Origin: Sweltsa coloradensis | Lineage: Eukaryota; Arthropoda; Insecta; Plecoptera; Chloroperlidae | DNA length: 64,000 nt | Assembly (NCBI GenBank): GCA_024449915.1 | Contig: JAMZAV010003089.1 | Span: 1-64,000, forward strand | Direction: 5' to 3' | Shown: positions 1-12,420 of the stretch, piece after piece | How the letters are laid out: every line of letters starts with the position of its first letter | Numbering within the stretch: position 1 is the first letter of the stretch | Made by a program: the position numbers and the translations under genes | Notes under the pieces: model-generated | What the model was told of the DNA's origin: nothing | The model's database searches: none | Seen by the model: the letters and a program-made list of their open reading frames with translations, nothing else

Positions 1-444
1 GGCAAATTTTAAATTTTTTTCAAATTTTTTAAATTAATTTGTGTGGAAAAAAAAAGGGAAAGGGGTGAGTTCCTGTAAGGGTGCCCAGACGGTCCGGTTT
101 TAGAAGTCAAAACACTGGCTAAACTCATCTTTTTAACAACGATTTTGGCGTTTCCCTAGTTAAACGAGGGAGCGGAGCGCCCCCCCCGAGTGTCTCCATT
201 CAACCCCAAAACGGCTCTCATTCTGTGATTCTGTCTGTATGTCTGTCTGTACGTCGAAAATCAGCCGAACCGCTGAACAGATTTCGCTGAAATTTTAAAC
301 AGACATCCGGTACGAGTGGTTTTGAAAAACTGCTAACAAAATCAGCTAGATCCTTTGCGATTTAATCCCACAATAAATAAAAATGTGATTTTTTAAATAT
401 CGAAAGCATTTGTTTAGTAGCAGCTAGCGGGACGAAAATCTATC

Positions 445-515
445 TGGCTGGTAGGGGCTTAATGGTAAGCATTTAGCCTACCACACGGAGGGGGGAGGTT
501 TCGATACCCATTGGG
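445..515 (+). other. tRNA-like Pol III module, array copy 1
   Basis: A-box-like segment around AATGGTAAGC and B-box-like GGTTTCGATACCC, followed by a T-run within about 10 nt. This copy is degraded, with an extra T in the B box. Confidence 0.45.
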
Positions 516-1109
516 TAGGACTTTTTTTTTAGTATTTTAGACCCACATATTATTTTGAGGGGTGTTAAATGGGAAATAAAAATTAGGTGTTTTTGTTTTT
601 ATTGGAAATTTTTTTAATGTTTTACGCTAATACGTTTTGAACACGATTCGCATTTCGAATGTTCAATTTAAACTAAAAACGCAAAGTCGTTGTTAAACGA
701 GTGAGTAAGCCATGTGGTGAGTACCCGGTTTTAATTCCATACTGAGCTAGATAGAGGGAGGAAAGGGGGAAATGTTCCCGGGTACTCAACACTTGGTTTC
801 ACTCACTCGTTTAACAACGACTTTGGCGTTTCCCTAGTTAAACGAGGGAGCGGAGCGACTGAGTGTCTCCATTCAACTCAAACGGCTCTTATTCGGGTGA
901 TTCTGCTGTCTGCTGTACGTCGAAAATCAGCCGTACCGCTGAACAGTTTGGGCTGAAATTTTAAAAAGACTTTCTGGTACGAGTTTACTAAGAACGGGTT
1001 AACAAAATCAGCTAGTTTCCATTGCGTTTTAATCCTACAATAAATAAAAATGTGATTTAAAAATATCGATGGCATTTGTTTAGTAGCAGTTAGCGGACGT
1101 GATTGACGT

Positions 1110-1176
1110 GGCCTGCATGGCCTCATGGTAACCATTTAGCCTACCACACGGATGGATGGGGTTCGAAACCCGTCAG
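1110..1176 (+). other. tRNA-like Pol III module, array copy 2
   Basis: A-box-like TGGCCTCATGG and B box GGTTCGAAACC with the usual spacing, followed by TTTTTTT. The D-arm reads GTAACC instead of GTAAGC, a variant shared with the copy at 14068. Confidence 0.5.
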
Positions 1177-1730
1177 TTCTAACTTTTTTTATATTTTTAC
1201 ACCCCACATATTATTTTTGAGGGGTTTTTAAATGGGAAATAAAAATTAGGTGATTTTGTTTTATCTTGGAAATTTGTTAAGTTTCACGCTTATACGTTTT
1301 AAATACGATTCGCATTTTGAATGTTCAATTTAAATAATTATTGTGGCAAGCAGAGTGATTTTCCTGTAAGGTGACCAGACGGTCCGGTTTTAGAAGTCAA
1401 AACACTTGGCTAACTCACTCGTTTAAAAACGACTTTGGCGTTTCCCTAGTTAAACGAGGGAGCGGAGCGCCCGAGTGTCCCCATTCAACTCAAACGGCTC
1501 TCATTCTGTGATTCTGTCTGTATGTCTGTCTGTACGTCGAAAATCACCCGAACCGCTAAAACAGTTTTCGCTGAAATTTTAAAGAGACATCCGGTACGGG
1601 TTTACTGAGAACTGTTAACAAAAATCAGCTAGTTTTTATTGCGATTTAATCCTACAATAAATAAAAATGTGATTTTTTAAAATATCGATGGCTTTTGATT
1701 AGTAGCAGCTAGCGGGACAAGATCTGCGTG

Positions 1731-1800
1731 GCTGACATGGCTAAGTGGTAAGCATTTAGCCTACCCCCAAGGAGGGTCGGGGTTCGATGCCCGTTGGTTA
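1731..1800 (+). other. tRNA-like Pol III module, array copy 3
   Basis: A-box TGGCTAAGTGG and B-box GGTTCGATGCC are close to the tRNA consensus; a T-run follows at about 1804. Confidence 0.5.
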
Positions 1801-1951
1801 GAACTTTTTTATTGTTTACACCCACATATTACTTTTGAGGGGGTTAAATGGGAAATACAAATTAGATAATTTTGTTTTATCCTGGAAATTTATTAATGTT
1901 TCATGCTAATACTTTTTGAACACGATTCGCATTTTGAATGTTCAATTTAAA

Positions 1952-2132
1952 CTAGGGAAACGCAAAGTCGTTGTTAAACGAGTGAATGAGTCATGTGTAT
2001 AGTGCCCGGTATCTTTCCCCATACTGGGCTAGAATCCAACCTTAGGTACAGGGGGAAAAAAGGGGGATGTTCCCGGATACTCAAAAACTGGGCTCACTCA
2101 CTCGTCTAACAACGAGTTTGGCGTTTCCCTAG
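1952..2132. repeat. palindromic MITE-like core within array
   Basis: Arms CTAGGGAAACGC...GCGTTTCCCTAG, extended by the GTTGTTAAACGAGTGA and CCCGGTA/CCGGGTACT inverted pairs around a ~55 bp centre. Related cores lie at about 677-838 and 2629-2807, and as a half palindrome at 3318-3379 cut by the Helitron insertion. Confidence 0.6.
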
Positions 2133-2394
2133 TAATTCCCTAATTAAACGAGGGAGCGGAGCGACTAAGTGTCTCCATTCAACTCAAACGTTTCTCATTC
2201 TGTGATTCTGTCTGTCTGTACGTCGAAAATCAGCCAAAACCGCTGAACAGATTGCGCTGAAATTTTAAAACAGACATCCGTGCACGGTTTACTGAGAACT
2301 GTTAGCAAAATCAGCTAGATCCATTGCGATTTAATCCCTGATTTTTTAAAATATCGATACCATTTGTTTAGTAGCAGCTAGCGGGACGAACTCT

Positions 2395-2468
2395 AGTGTC
2401 TGCCATGGCAAAAGTGGTAGCATAGAGCCTACCGCACGGAGGGTTGGGGTTCGATACCCGTTAGTTTT
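2395..2468 (+). other. tRNA-like Pol III module, array copy 4
   Basis: A-box-like TGGCAAAAGTGG and an intact B box GGTTCGATACC; a T-run lies at 2474. Confidence 0.5.
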
Positions 2469-3089
2469 GAACTTTTTTATATTTTTACACATACATATTA
2501 TTTTTGAGGGATGTGAAATGGGAAATATAAATTAGGTGATTTTTGTTTTAAATCTTGGAAATTTGTTAATGTATACGTTCACTCCAATACGTTTTGAACA
2601 CGATTCGCATTTGAATGTTCAATTTAAACTAGGAGAACGCCAAAGTCGATATTAAACGATGTGTGTGAGCCAAGTGTTGAGTACCTGGGAACATCGCCTT
2701 TTTCTCCCATATACCTAAGGCACGATCTAGCCCAGTATGGGGAATGATACCGGGTACTATACACATGGCTCACTCATCGTTTAACAAAACTTTGGCGTTT
2801 TCCCCAGTTAAAAAGAGGGAGCGGAGCGACCGAGTGTCTCCATTCAACTTGAACGGCCCTCATTCTGTGATTCTGTCTGTCTGTCTGTCTGTACGGCGAA
2901 AATCAGCCGAAACCGCTGAACAGATTGGGCTGAAATTTAAAAAAGACATCCGGTACGAGTTTTTTTTGAGAACTGCTAAAAAAATCAGCTAGATCCATTG
3001 CGATATAATCCCACAATAAATAAAAATGTGATTTTTTTAAATATCGGGAAAGCATTTGTTTAGTAGCAAACTAGCGGGACGACAATTAC

Positions 3090-3162
3090 GTGGCTTGCAT
3101 GGCCTATTGGTAAGCATGTAGCCTACCGCACAGAGGGTGGGGTTTGATTTCCCGTTTTGCTC
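3090..3162 (+). other. tRNA-like Pol III module, array copy 5
   Basis: A-box TGGCCTATTGG is well kept. The B box is decayed (GGTTTGATTTCC). A T-run follows. Confidence 0.45.
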
Positions 3163-4050
3163 GAACTTTTTTATATTTTTACACCACATTATTTTTGAGG
3201 GGTGTTAAATGGGAAAAAAAAAATTAGGTTATTCTGTTTTATCTTGGAAATTTCTTATTGTTTTAAGCTAATACGTTTTGAACACGATTCGCATTTTTAA
3301 AAGTTCAATTTAAACAACTAGGGAAACGCCAAAGTCGTTGTTAAACGAGTGAGGGGAGCCACGTGTTGAGTACTCGGTATCTATACTAATAGTCTTGAAT
3401 AACACGATCTCGGCGCGGAAAACAATTTTTTTTTTTGGATTCACGGTTGCCGCGCCCAAGTGGGCGTCGCACCCGAACGTGACCCGGGACCGGTGCGTTC
3501 GGAATCTTTCCGGGTACAGGCACCGCCAACCGGTTTGGACCCGCTCGCATACTTTGGCCTTGGCGACGATGAACATTTTGGCTCGCGTGCCGTTTTGGGG
3601 AGAAACACTTATTTAGCGGACGAGAAAAAAATGAAAAAAAAAAACATAATTTTTAATTTCGTCTTCCACGCGTGGACATTTCCAAAAACGCACCCGAAAA
3701 CCGTCGAGGGCATGTTTTTGAAACGACCCGTTTTCTTATTTTTGGACCCTTGTTTGGATTTTCCGTTTCAAAATTTTTTAAAAATTCTAGATGGCGCGGT
3801 AGGCCCCGAGGTTTGTCAATTCCGAATGTCCAAAAATGGCGAACGGGTGAGGAGAAAAAAAGAGCCGATATCTTTTGCCGATTGCGCGGAAAAAATCCCA
3901 AAGTCGAAAAAAGTTTTAAATTTTTTAACATTTTGGGGTGCAAAATTTAAAAACTTAAATATTCCTTTCCTCTGTTCGATTTGGAAGAAACCCAAAGGGC
4001 CCTTTTAAAATAGCGGAAGGATGAAGGTATTTAAATAAAATTGTTTTGAG

Positions 4051-4076
4051 AACCGGGTTCGAACCCGGGCTAGGTG
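4051..4076. other. B-box palindrome in Helitron unit 1
   Basis: GAACCGGGTTCGAACCCGGG is a B-box-like sequence that reads as a B box on both strands. It recurs in unit 2 at about 8852-8877. No convincing A box accompanies it. Confidence 0.3.
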
Positions 4077-4552
4077 GAAGCCCTTTGAGTTCGGTCGGGA
4101 CACTTTTTGAAAGTTGAAAATTTGCATTCAGGTCACAAAAAGCACGGGTAAATATTTTTTTGTAAAATTCACGAATAGCAAAAAGCACTCTTCCCGACCT
4201 TTACGGAAATTGTCATACCAAACATCACGCATTTGGTTACGTTTTAAGGGTAGAATTTGGCACCGACAAAATTGACATGCGTGCCGTTTTTGAAATGGGA
4301 AAAAACCAATTTTTTTACAGTTGCATGCAAATATAAAACGTCATAAAACGGGTATGACTTAGAGGTTGGTCCTTTTTGTTGGTCTAATAAATTCAGAACG
4401 GGGTCGAGGTTTCCGAAAAAACAACTTTTCAAACCTTTCGTTTTCACATCCTAAGCGCCGAAAAAATTATTTTGAACTTATTTTATTATTCCCTGCGATA
4501 AATTTTTCCCAACGCGCGTTTTATGGGGTACAGTTATTACTCGCTACATATC

Positions 4553-4640
4553 CATACAGCAGGCTAGGCGAGTGGTAAAGGATGCCGAGTTATCACGCGG
4601 GCGGCGTGGGTTCGAGACACGGTCGGGCGGTACTTTTTTT
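4553..4640 (+). other. tRNA-like Pol III module inside Helitron unit 1
   Basis: A-box-like TAGGCGAGTGGTAAAGG and B-box-like TGGGTTCGAGACAC are spaced about 30 nt apart, followed by TTTTTTT at 4634. The layout is that of a tRNA-derived Pol III unit with terminator. It is unrelated in sequence to the array modules. Confidence 0.5.
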
Positions 4641-5289
4641 CATATTGCATTGTTGTGAAATTTCAATTTTGTTAATCAACCTACAGTTTACCGATGTGGT
4701 ACGTCATTCGTGTACATGCTTTTGTGTTCATGTGTAAATATCATTATATTATAGTAATTTAAATTTGTTGTGAAGAGCTATGTGTACGGAGGGGGGAAAG
4801 GAGTGGCAAGGCCTGGAAGGGGGGGAGGGGCTAAGAAGTACTACCCACTTCAAATAATCAATCAATAAAAAAACTCAAAATATTATGCACCTTCAACGAG
4901 GTCTCCCGAAGTTATTAATATATCGAAAATAAATTTCAATTCGGCCCTACTTCAAAATTTCAAAATCCACAATTATTATTAAAGGGTATGCGTGATCGAT
5001 TTATTTGCCATTTAATACAAGTCAAATGTTTCTAAATGGTCGATTCTGAGTAGTCAAAATATGTAATAGAAATTCAATTTTGCAATTTTTTTTAAAACAA
5101 CTATTATATCTCGGCAATTTACGTCCGATCGGGCCGAATAAATGTTTCTTTACTAGCGACTTCCTTTTTGGGTTTGGCAGTGGAGGGGGGGTGGGGGGGT
5201 GGGGGGAGGTCCAAGACGAATTTTTGGGTTTTTAAAAAATACGGGGTTTTTTGCCACAGTGAACAAAACCCAGGTATCAAAAGGACGTC

Positions 5290-6080
5290 AACCACAAAGA
5301 TATTGCATTTTATAATATCCCAAAGAGGGCAATGACCATGGGGGCGACATGGACAACTTTTTTGGACAGACTTCCTTTGGGGTTTGGGGCAGCAACGCTC
5401 TTTTGGAAGGGTGGGGGAGGGGGGGGGTCAAATTTCAATATTTTGTTCTGGGAAATACATGTGTTTAGCCTCAACGAACACAACGAGGGAATCGAGAGGA
5501 CAAAGTGGTAAAGGGGTGATGGAGGGGGTTGGTGGGGGAAGTCGATTTTTTAATAATATCAAAACCCTTTGATTATTCTTTGAAATTTATTAACTTTTTC
5601 GGTACGAATCCGAATTTTGAGGACTGTTTGAGTGGACGCCGCATGGCACTGTTTGGCTTGGGAGGGGGGGGGGGATTTAGAAATAGAAATTAAGACATTT
5701 CATCAATATCTTCAAGCATATAATTGCATTTTATAATATGCCAAAGAGGGCAATGTCCTTTGGGGGCCACATGGACAACATTTTGGGTTAGACTTCCCTT
5801 TGGTTAGGTTAAGGGCAGAAGCGGTCTTTGGAAGGGGGGGGAGGGGGGGGGGCAAAGTCAAATTTTTTTTTTCTGGAAAATACATGTGTTTAGCCTCAAC
5901 GAACACAACGAGGGAATAGAGAGGACAAAGTGGTGAGGGTCGATGGAGGGGGTGGAGGGGGGGGGGGGGGAAGTCGAGTTTTATAATATCTAAACCTTGA
6001 TTATTCATTGAAATGTATTAACTTTTTCGGTACGAATCCGAATTTTGAGGACTGTTTTGAGTGGACGCCGCAATGACACT
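5290..6080 (+). repeat. two tandem ~390 bp G-rich repeats (unit 1)
   Basis: Two successive copies of a module running from CCAAAGAGGGCAATG through TGTTTAGCCTCAACGAACAC to GAGTGGACGCCGCA. Each contains several runs of more than five G on the plus strand (near 5400-5430, 5520-5540, 5840-5860, 5940-5970), enough for G-quadruplex formation on that strand. Confidence 0.65.
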
Positions 6081-7069
6081 GTTAGGGGTGGGGAATTTGA
6101 ATAGAAACAAAGACTTTCCCATCAAATCTTCAAGCCATTTCATTTTTGGAGCGATTCCAATGCGTCAAAAGGGCCGCATCAGCGGTGACGGCCCTAATCT
6201 AAATTAGTTTTGTTCTTTGGAAAATGGTTTGGCCATTTTTGGAAAATCCAAAAAACTGGTTTCTTTTAATAGCTCGGGTAATTTCGTCCGATCAGGTTCA
6301 ACTCGGGCGCTATAGAACGCGCGGGCGAGCAAAAAATTTGACGTACGGAAATGCGTCCCGGAAAACTTTGTCGTGTTTTTTTTACAAAAGGGCCAATAAT
6401 TGTACGACCAAGTCCATCTGGGCTCTACGGAACTGGACGGACGAGGCCCAATATTTTGACGTACCGGAAAAGAGCCCCGGAAAAACTTTTGCCCCGGATT
6501 TTTACGAAAAAGGCGCTGGAAAACCCCCGATCCGGCGGGGAGGTGATCTTTTAATTAATTGAAATCGATTAACAAAAATTTGAGGTTGTCAAAACGGGTC
6601 ATTTTTTTAAGTAGAAAACAGTGATATGGGCACTCGATGACCATTTATGGGTATATTTTGGACATTCCTGTTATCCGCCAATTAAGCATAAATTCACTAG
6701 AAGGGTAGCCCAGTCAAGCATGAGCATGCGCCAAAACCAATATTCACAATCATTAAGGGCGGGAAAAGGGAAGGGTGGGGGGGAGGAAAAGCACAGTTTT
6801 TGAGTACCAAACTCACAATATCAAAGAATACAACAGGGGGTTTTTTTTATAGTCAAAACAGTGACCGAGCATTCTGGGGCATTCACAAAATTTTAATTTA
6901 TATTTTTTCCTTCCGATGACGTCAGAGGGCCGCGTCAATAGCAACGACCCCGAAAAAAACTTTTCATTTGAACGTGGCCAAAAACATTTTTGGTTTTTCT
7001 AAAAATAGTGGTTGGTCATATTGGGGTAAATGCATTGTTTTTCTAATATCTTTCACAATTACAGTCAGA

Positions 7070-7925
7070 TCAGGTTCATCTCGGGCTCTACGGAACCAGG
7101 GGGGACGAAAATGCATGTTTTGACGTCCCGAAAAGCGCCCTTGGAAAAACCTTTGTCCCGGATATTAACGAAAGGCGCAATAATTGTGCGACCGGGTTAA
7201 TTTTGGGCTCTACGGGGGAACGGGAATTAAAGGATAATATTTTTAACGTACCGGAAAAGCGTCCGGAAAACTTTTGTCCCGGATTTTTACGAAATGCGCA
7301 ATAATTCTACGAAGGGTCCATTTTGGGCTCTACGGAACCGGGCGGTCGAGGTGCATATTTTGACGAAACCCGGGAAAAAGTGTCACGGAAAAACTTAAGT
7401 CGAGGATTTTTACGATAGGCGCAGTAATCGACCGATCAGGTACATCTCGGCTCTGCGGATCCGCGCGGACGAGGCGAAGATTTAGACGTACCGGAAATAC
7501 GACCCGGAAACCCCATGTCCCGGATTTTTAACAAAAGGCGCAATTGTACGACCGGGTCCATTTTGGGCTCTACGGAACCGGGCGTTCGAGGATCATATTT
7601 TGACGTACCGGGAAAAAAAGCGTCCCGGTAAAATTAAGTTTGGATCTTTACAAATGGCACAAATTATTGTCCGATTGGGTCCATCTCAGACTCTAGGGAA
7701 AAACCGCCGCGGGATGTGGCTAAGACTTTGACATAATTGAATTCGCCCGACTGCGAGGCCTTTAGTAGCTCGGGCATTTTTCGTCCGATCGGCTCCATCT
7801 AGGGCTCTATGGAAACCAAGCGAACAAGACAAAAATTTCTGTTTACCGAAAAGCGTCCCGGAAATTTGTCGTCCCGGAAATTTAAAATTTGCGTAATAAT
7901 CAATTGTTTTCGTAAAAAAATTCCA
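7070..7925 (+). repeat. ~120 bp minisatellite (unit 1)
   Basis: Repeats of a ~120 bp monomer marked by GGGCTCTACGGAACCGGGCG and GACGTACCGGAAAAGCG, with landmark positions near 7086, 7208, 7328, 7451, 7568, 7691 and 7803. Two more divergent monomers occur at 6300-6560. Unit 2 has one copy fewer. Confidence 0.65.
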
Positions 7926-8130
7926 CGTTACTTCGGAGCGGAGGGCAGGGCCCGGCGACGAACCAAAATGTCCCGGGAAAAAAAATTTATCCAAAGTCTT
8001 CGGATTAACGACAACGTGACCCGCAAACTACCGCATCGCGGCCCGTACTCGGGCCGATTTTCGAGTTTGTCGCGGAAACGAGGTTTTCAAACTACGAGGA
8101 ATTCCAGGTACGAGGTTTTCCAAGCCCTCC

Positions 8131-8154
8131 GCGCAGCGGCTTTCAAGCCGCGCG
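8131..8154 (+). other. 3' terminal hairpin, Helitron unit 1
   Basis: Perfect 7 bp stem GCGGCTT/AAGCCGC with a TC loop, extendable by three G:C pairs across a bulged A. It lies 13 nt before the element end, the position and shape of a Helitron rolling-circle terminator. Confidence 0.65.
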
Positions 8155-9348
8155 TAAGCGCGACTTGTCTATACTAATAGTCTTGAATAACACGATCTCG
8201 GCGCGGAAAACAATTTTTTTTTTTTTTTTGGGTTCCCCCCCCGGTTGCCGCGCCCAAAGTGGGCCCTCGCACCCGAACGTCGACGGTTAACCGGTGCGTT
8301 CGGAATCTTTTCCCTGGTTACAGGCACCGCCAAGGGTTTTGGACCCGCTCGCATACTTTGGCCTTTGGGGACGATGAACATTTTGGCTCGCGTGCCGTTT
8401 TGGGGAGAGCACTTATTTAGCGGACGAGAAAAAAAAAGAAAAAAAATCACAATTTTTAAATTTCGTCTACCCACGCGTGGACATTTCCAAAAAGCAACCA
8501 AAACCGTCGAGGGCATGTTTTAGAAACGACCCGTTTTCTTATTTTTGGACATTGTTGGATTTTCCGTTTCAAATTTTCTAAAAATTCTAGATGCCCCCGG
8601 TAGAGCCCCGAGGTTTGTCAATTCCGAATGTCAAAAAAAAGGCGAACGGGTGAGGAGAAAAAAAGAGCCGATAAACTTTGCCGATTGCGCGGAAAAAATC
8701 CCAAAGTCGAAAAAAGTTTTAAATTTTTTAAAAATTTTGGGGTGCAACTTTAAAAGCTTAAAAAAATTGCCTTTTCCCCTGTTCGATTTGGAACGACCAA
8801 GGCTCTTTAATATAGCGGAAGGATGAAGGGTATTTAAATAAAATTGTTTTGAGAACCTGGGTTCGAACCCGGGCTAGGTGGAAGCCTTCGAGTTCGGTCC
8901 GGGACACTTTTTGAAAGTTGAACTTTGCATTCAAGGTCACGAAAAGCACGGTGAATATTTTTTATAAAAATTTACGAATGGGAGAAAGCACTCTTCCCCG
9001 CGTTTACGAAAATTGTCATACCAAACATCACGCATTTGGTTAAGTTTGAAGGGTAGAAGTGACACCGACAAAATTGACATGCGTGCCGTTTTTGCTAGAA
9101 AAAACAACTTTTTACAGTTGCATGCAAATATAAAACGTCTAAACGGGTTATGACTCTAGAGGTTGGGTTCACTTGTTGGTCCATTAAAATTTAGATCAGG
9201 TTCGAGGATTCCGAAAAACAACTTTTCAAACCTTCGTTTTGACATCCTAAGCGCCGAAAAAATATATTTATAAACTCATTTTATTATTCCCTGCGATGAA
9301 ATTTCCAACGCGCGTGTGTAGGGTACAGTTATTACTCGGCATATATCC

Positions 9349-9436
9349 ACACGGCAGTTTAGTCGAGCGGTCAGAATGACGAGTTATCACGCGGTCGGCG
9401 TGGGTTCGAGTTTACGGTCGGATCGATACTTTTTTC
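9349..9436 (+). other. tRNA-like Pol III module inside Helitron unit 2
   Basis: Counterpart of 4553-4640: A-box-like TAGTCGAGCGGTCAG and B-box-like TGGGTTCGAGTTTAC, then TTTTTT. It has diverged by several substitutions from unit 1. Confidence 0.45.
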
Positions 9437-10059
9437 ATATTGCATTTTTGTGAAATTTTAATGTATTGTTAATCAACCTACATGCTACCGATTGTGGGGA
9501 CGTCATTCGTTACATGCTTTTGTGTTCATGTGTAAATGACATTATATAGTAATTTAAATTTTTTGTAAAAAGCTATGTGTATGGCGGGAGAGGAGTGGGA
9601 AGGCCAAGAAGGGGGGAGGGGGTAACAATGTACTACCCACTTCAATTTCAAATAAACAATAAATACAAAACTCAACATATTATGCACCTTCAACGAGGTT
9701 GCCGAAGTTATTAATATATCGAAAATAAATTTCAATTCGGCCCTACTTCAAAAATTTTCAAAATCTACCAATTATTATTAAAGGGTATGCGTGATCGACT
9801 TATTTGCCATTTAATACAAGTCAAATGTTTCTAAATGGTCGATTTAGAGTAGTCAAAATATGTAATAGAAATTCAATTTTGCAATGTTTTTTTAAACAAC
9901 TATCTATATCTCGGACAATTTACGTCCGATCGGGCCGAATTAAATGTTTCGTACTAGCGACTTCCTTTTGGGTTTGGCAGTGAGGTGGGGGGTGGGGGGA
10001 GGACCAAGACGAATATTTGTATTAAAAAATACAGGGTTTTTGCCACAGTGAACACAACC

Positions 10060-10890
10060 AGGTTATAAAGGACGTCAACCACAAGGATAATTGCCCTTTT
10101 ATAATATGCCAAAGAGGGCAATGACCATGGGGCGACATGGACAACATTTTTGGGGCAGACTTCCTTTAGGGTTGGGCGCAACGCTATTTTGGAAGGGTGG
10201 GGGGGGGGGGGGGGGTCAAAGTCAATATTTTTGTTCTGGGAAATACATGTGTTTAAACCTCAACGAACACAACGAGGGGAAACGAGAGGACAAGTGGTGG
10301 GGGTGATGGAGGGGGTTGGTGGGGGGAAGTCGAGTTTTATAAAAAATCTAAACCTTGATTTTTCATTGAAATTTATTAACTTTTTTCGGTACGAATCCGA
10401 ATTTTGAGGACTGTTTTGAGTGGACGCCGCAATGGCACTGTTTGAGGGGGAGGGGGGGGGGGATTTAGAAATAGAAATTAAGACATTTCATCAATATCTT
10501 CAAGCCCTTATAATTGCATTTTATAATATGCCAAAGAGGGCAAAAGTCCATGGGGGCGACATGACAAAAATTTTGGGACAGACTTCCTTTAGGGTTGTCA
10601 GAAGCGGTCTTTTTGGGAAGGGAGGGGGAGGGGGGGGCCAAAGTCAAATTTTTTGTTCTGGGAAATACTGTGTTTAGCCTCAACGAACACAACGGGGAAT
10701 AGAGAGGAAAAGTGGTGAGGGGTGATGGTGGGGGTTGGAGGGGGGGGGGGGAAGTCGAGTTTTATAATATCTAAACCTTGATTAAATTTATTGAAATGTA
10801 TTAACTTTTTTTCGGTACGAATCCGAATTTTTAGGACTGTTTTGAGTGGACGCCGCAAGACACTGTTAGAGGGGGGGGGGGGGGGGAATT
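10060..10890 (+). repeat. two tandem ~390-420 bp G-rich repeats (unit 2)
   Basis: Unit 2 counterpart of 5290-6080. Longest G tracts lie near 10195-10216, 10615-10640, 10738-10752 and 10868-10888. Tract lengths differ between units, as expected for slippage or consensus error. Confidence 0.65.
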
Positions 10891-11864
10891 TGAAATAGAA
10901 ACAAAGACATTCCATCAATATCTTCAAGCCATTTCATTTTTGGAGCGATTCCAATGGCGTCTCAGAGGGCCGCATCAGAGGTGACGGCCCTAATACTAAA
11001 TTAGTTTTGTTTCTTTGAAAATGGTTGGCCATTTTTGGAAAATCCAAAAAACATGGTTTCTTTAATGCTCGGGTAATTTTCGTCCGATCAGGTTCAACTC
11101 GGGCGCTATAGAACCGCGCGGGCGAGGCAAAATTTGACCCTACCGGAATGCGTCCGGGAAAAACCTTTGTCGTGTTTTTTTACAAAAGGCGCAATAATTG
11201 GGACGACCAAGTCCATCTCGGGCTCTACGGAACTGGACGGACGAGGCCAATATTTTTGACATACCGGAAAAGAGTCCCGGAAAAACTTTTGTCCCGGATT
11301 TTTACGAAAGGCGCTGAAAAACCTCCGATCCCGGGGGGGGAGGTGATCTTTAATTAATGAAAACGATTTTCATAAAGTTGAGGTTGTCAAAACGGGTCAT
11401 TTTTTAAGTAGAAACAGTGATATGGGCACTCGATGACCATTATGGGGGTATTATGGACATTCCCGTTATCCACCAATTAAGCATAAATTCACTAGAAGGG
11501 TTAGCCCAGTCAAGCATGAGCATGCGCCACAACCAAAATTCACAATCATTAACGGCAGGGGAAAAAGGGGGGGGTGGGGGGGGGGGAGGAAAGGCGCCAG
11601 TTTTGAGTACCTACTCACAATATCAAGAATACAACAGGGTTATATTTATAGTCAAAACAGTGATCCGAGCATTCTGGGGCATTCACAAAATTTTTAATTT
11701 ATATTTTTCCTTCCGATGACGTCAGAGGGCCGCGTCAATAGCAACGACCCCGAAAAACTTTCATTTGAAACGTGGCCAAAAACATTTTTGGTATTTCTCA
11801 AAATAGTGGTTGGTCATATTGGGGTAAAGCATTGTTTTTTTAATATCTTTCACAATTACAGTCA

Positions 11865-12420
11865 GATCAGGTTCATCTCGGGCTCTACGGAACCAGGCGG
11901 CGGGGCATGTTTTGACGCCGAAAAGCGTCTTGGAAAAACCATATTAACAAAAGGCGCAGTAATTGTGCGACCGGGTTAATTTTGGGCTCTACGGAACCGG
12001 GCGGTCGAGGCGCATATTTTGACGTAACCGGAAAAGTGTCACGGAAAAACTTAAGTCGAGGATTTTTACGATAGGCGCAGTAATCGACCGATCAGGTACA
12101 TCTCGGGCTCTGCGGATCCGCGCGGACGAGGCGAAGATTTAGACGTACCGGAAATACGACCCGGAAAACCCCATGTCCCGGATTTTTACGAAAGGCGCAA
12201 TTGTACGACCGGGTCCATTTTGGGCTCTACGGAACCGGGCGTTCGAGGATCATATTTTGACGTACCGGAAAAGCGTCCCGGTAAAATTATGTTATGGATC
12301 TTTACAAATGGCACAATTATTGTCCGATTGGGTCCATCTCGGACTCTACGGAACCGCGCGGATGTGGCTAAGACTTTGACATACTTGAAAGTTGCCTGAC
12401 TGCGAGGCCTTTAGTAGCTC
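11865..12420 (+). repeat. ~120 bp minisatellite (unit 2)
   Basis: Five monomers with landmarks near 11881, 11985, 12107, 12224 and 12346. The monomer at 7208-7328 of unit 1 has no counterpart. Confidence 0.6.

Larger units (their letters stand above)
1..3379 (+). repeat. tandem array of ~610-700 bp units, left block
   Basis: About five units in direct orientation. Each begins near TTAAACGAGGGAGCGGAGCG (about 161, 841, 1451, 2149, 2812), continues with a CT-rich TCTGTCTGTCTGT run, a CCGAACCGCTGAACAG motif, an AT-rich stretch and a tRNA-like module, and ends in TTCAATTTAAA. Longer units add a palindrome with CTAGGGAAACGCC ends; the ~610 bp units keep only its right arm, preceded by a GACGGTCCGGTTTTAGAAG variant. 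The sequence is interrupted at 3379 by the Helitron-like insertion and resumes at 12787. No protein is encoded; the short ORFs are chance. Compared with the right block it contains many homopolymer indels. Confidence 0.85.
3380..8167 (+). mobile_element. Helitron-like non-autonomous element, unit 1
   Basis: A 4788 bp element starting TCTATACTAATAGTC and ending GCGCGACTTG, with a GC-rich hairpin at 8131-8154, 13 nt before the end. There is no terminal inverted repeat and no target duplication. These are Helitron traits (5' TC, 3' hairpin, insertion between A and T); the final CTTG deviates from the usual CTRR. No Rep/helicase coding was found, so the unit would be non-autonomous. Interior: tRNA-like modules, two ~390 bp G-rich repeats (5290-6080) and a ~120 bp minisatellite (7070-7925). 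Its 3' end abuts unit 2 directly. Confidence 0.72.

Noticed and set aside
3460..4008. 182-codon ORF in Helitron unit 1
   Set aside because: The matching region of unit 2 breaks the frame (several indels), and the protein resembles no domain.
5384..11719. Glycine/proline-rich ORFs in the G-rich repeats
   Set aside because: They come from G tracts and are not conserved between the two units.
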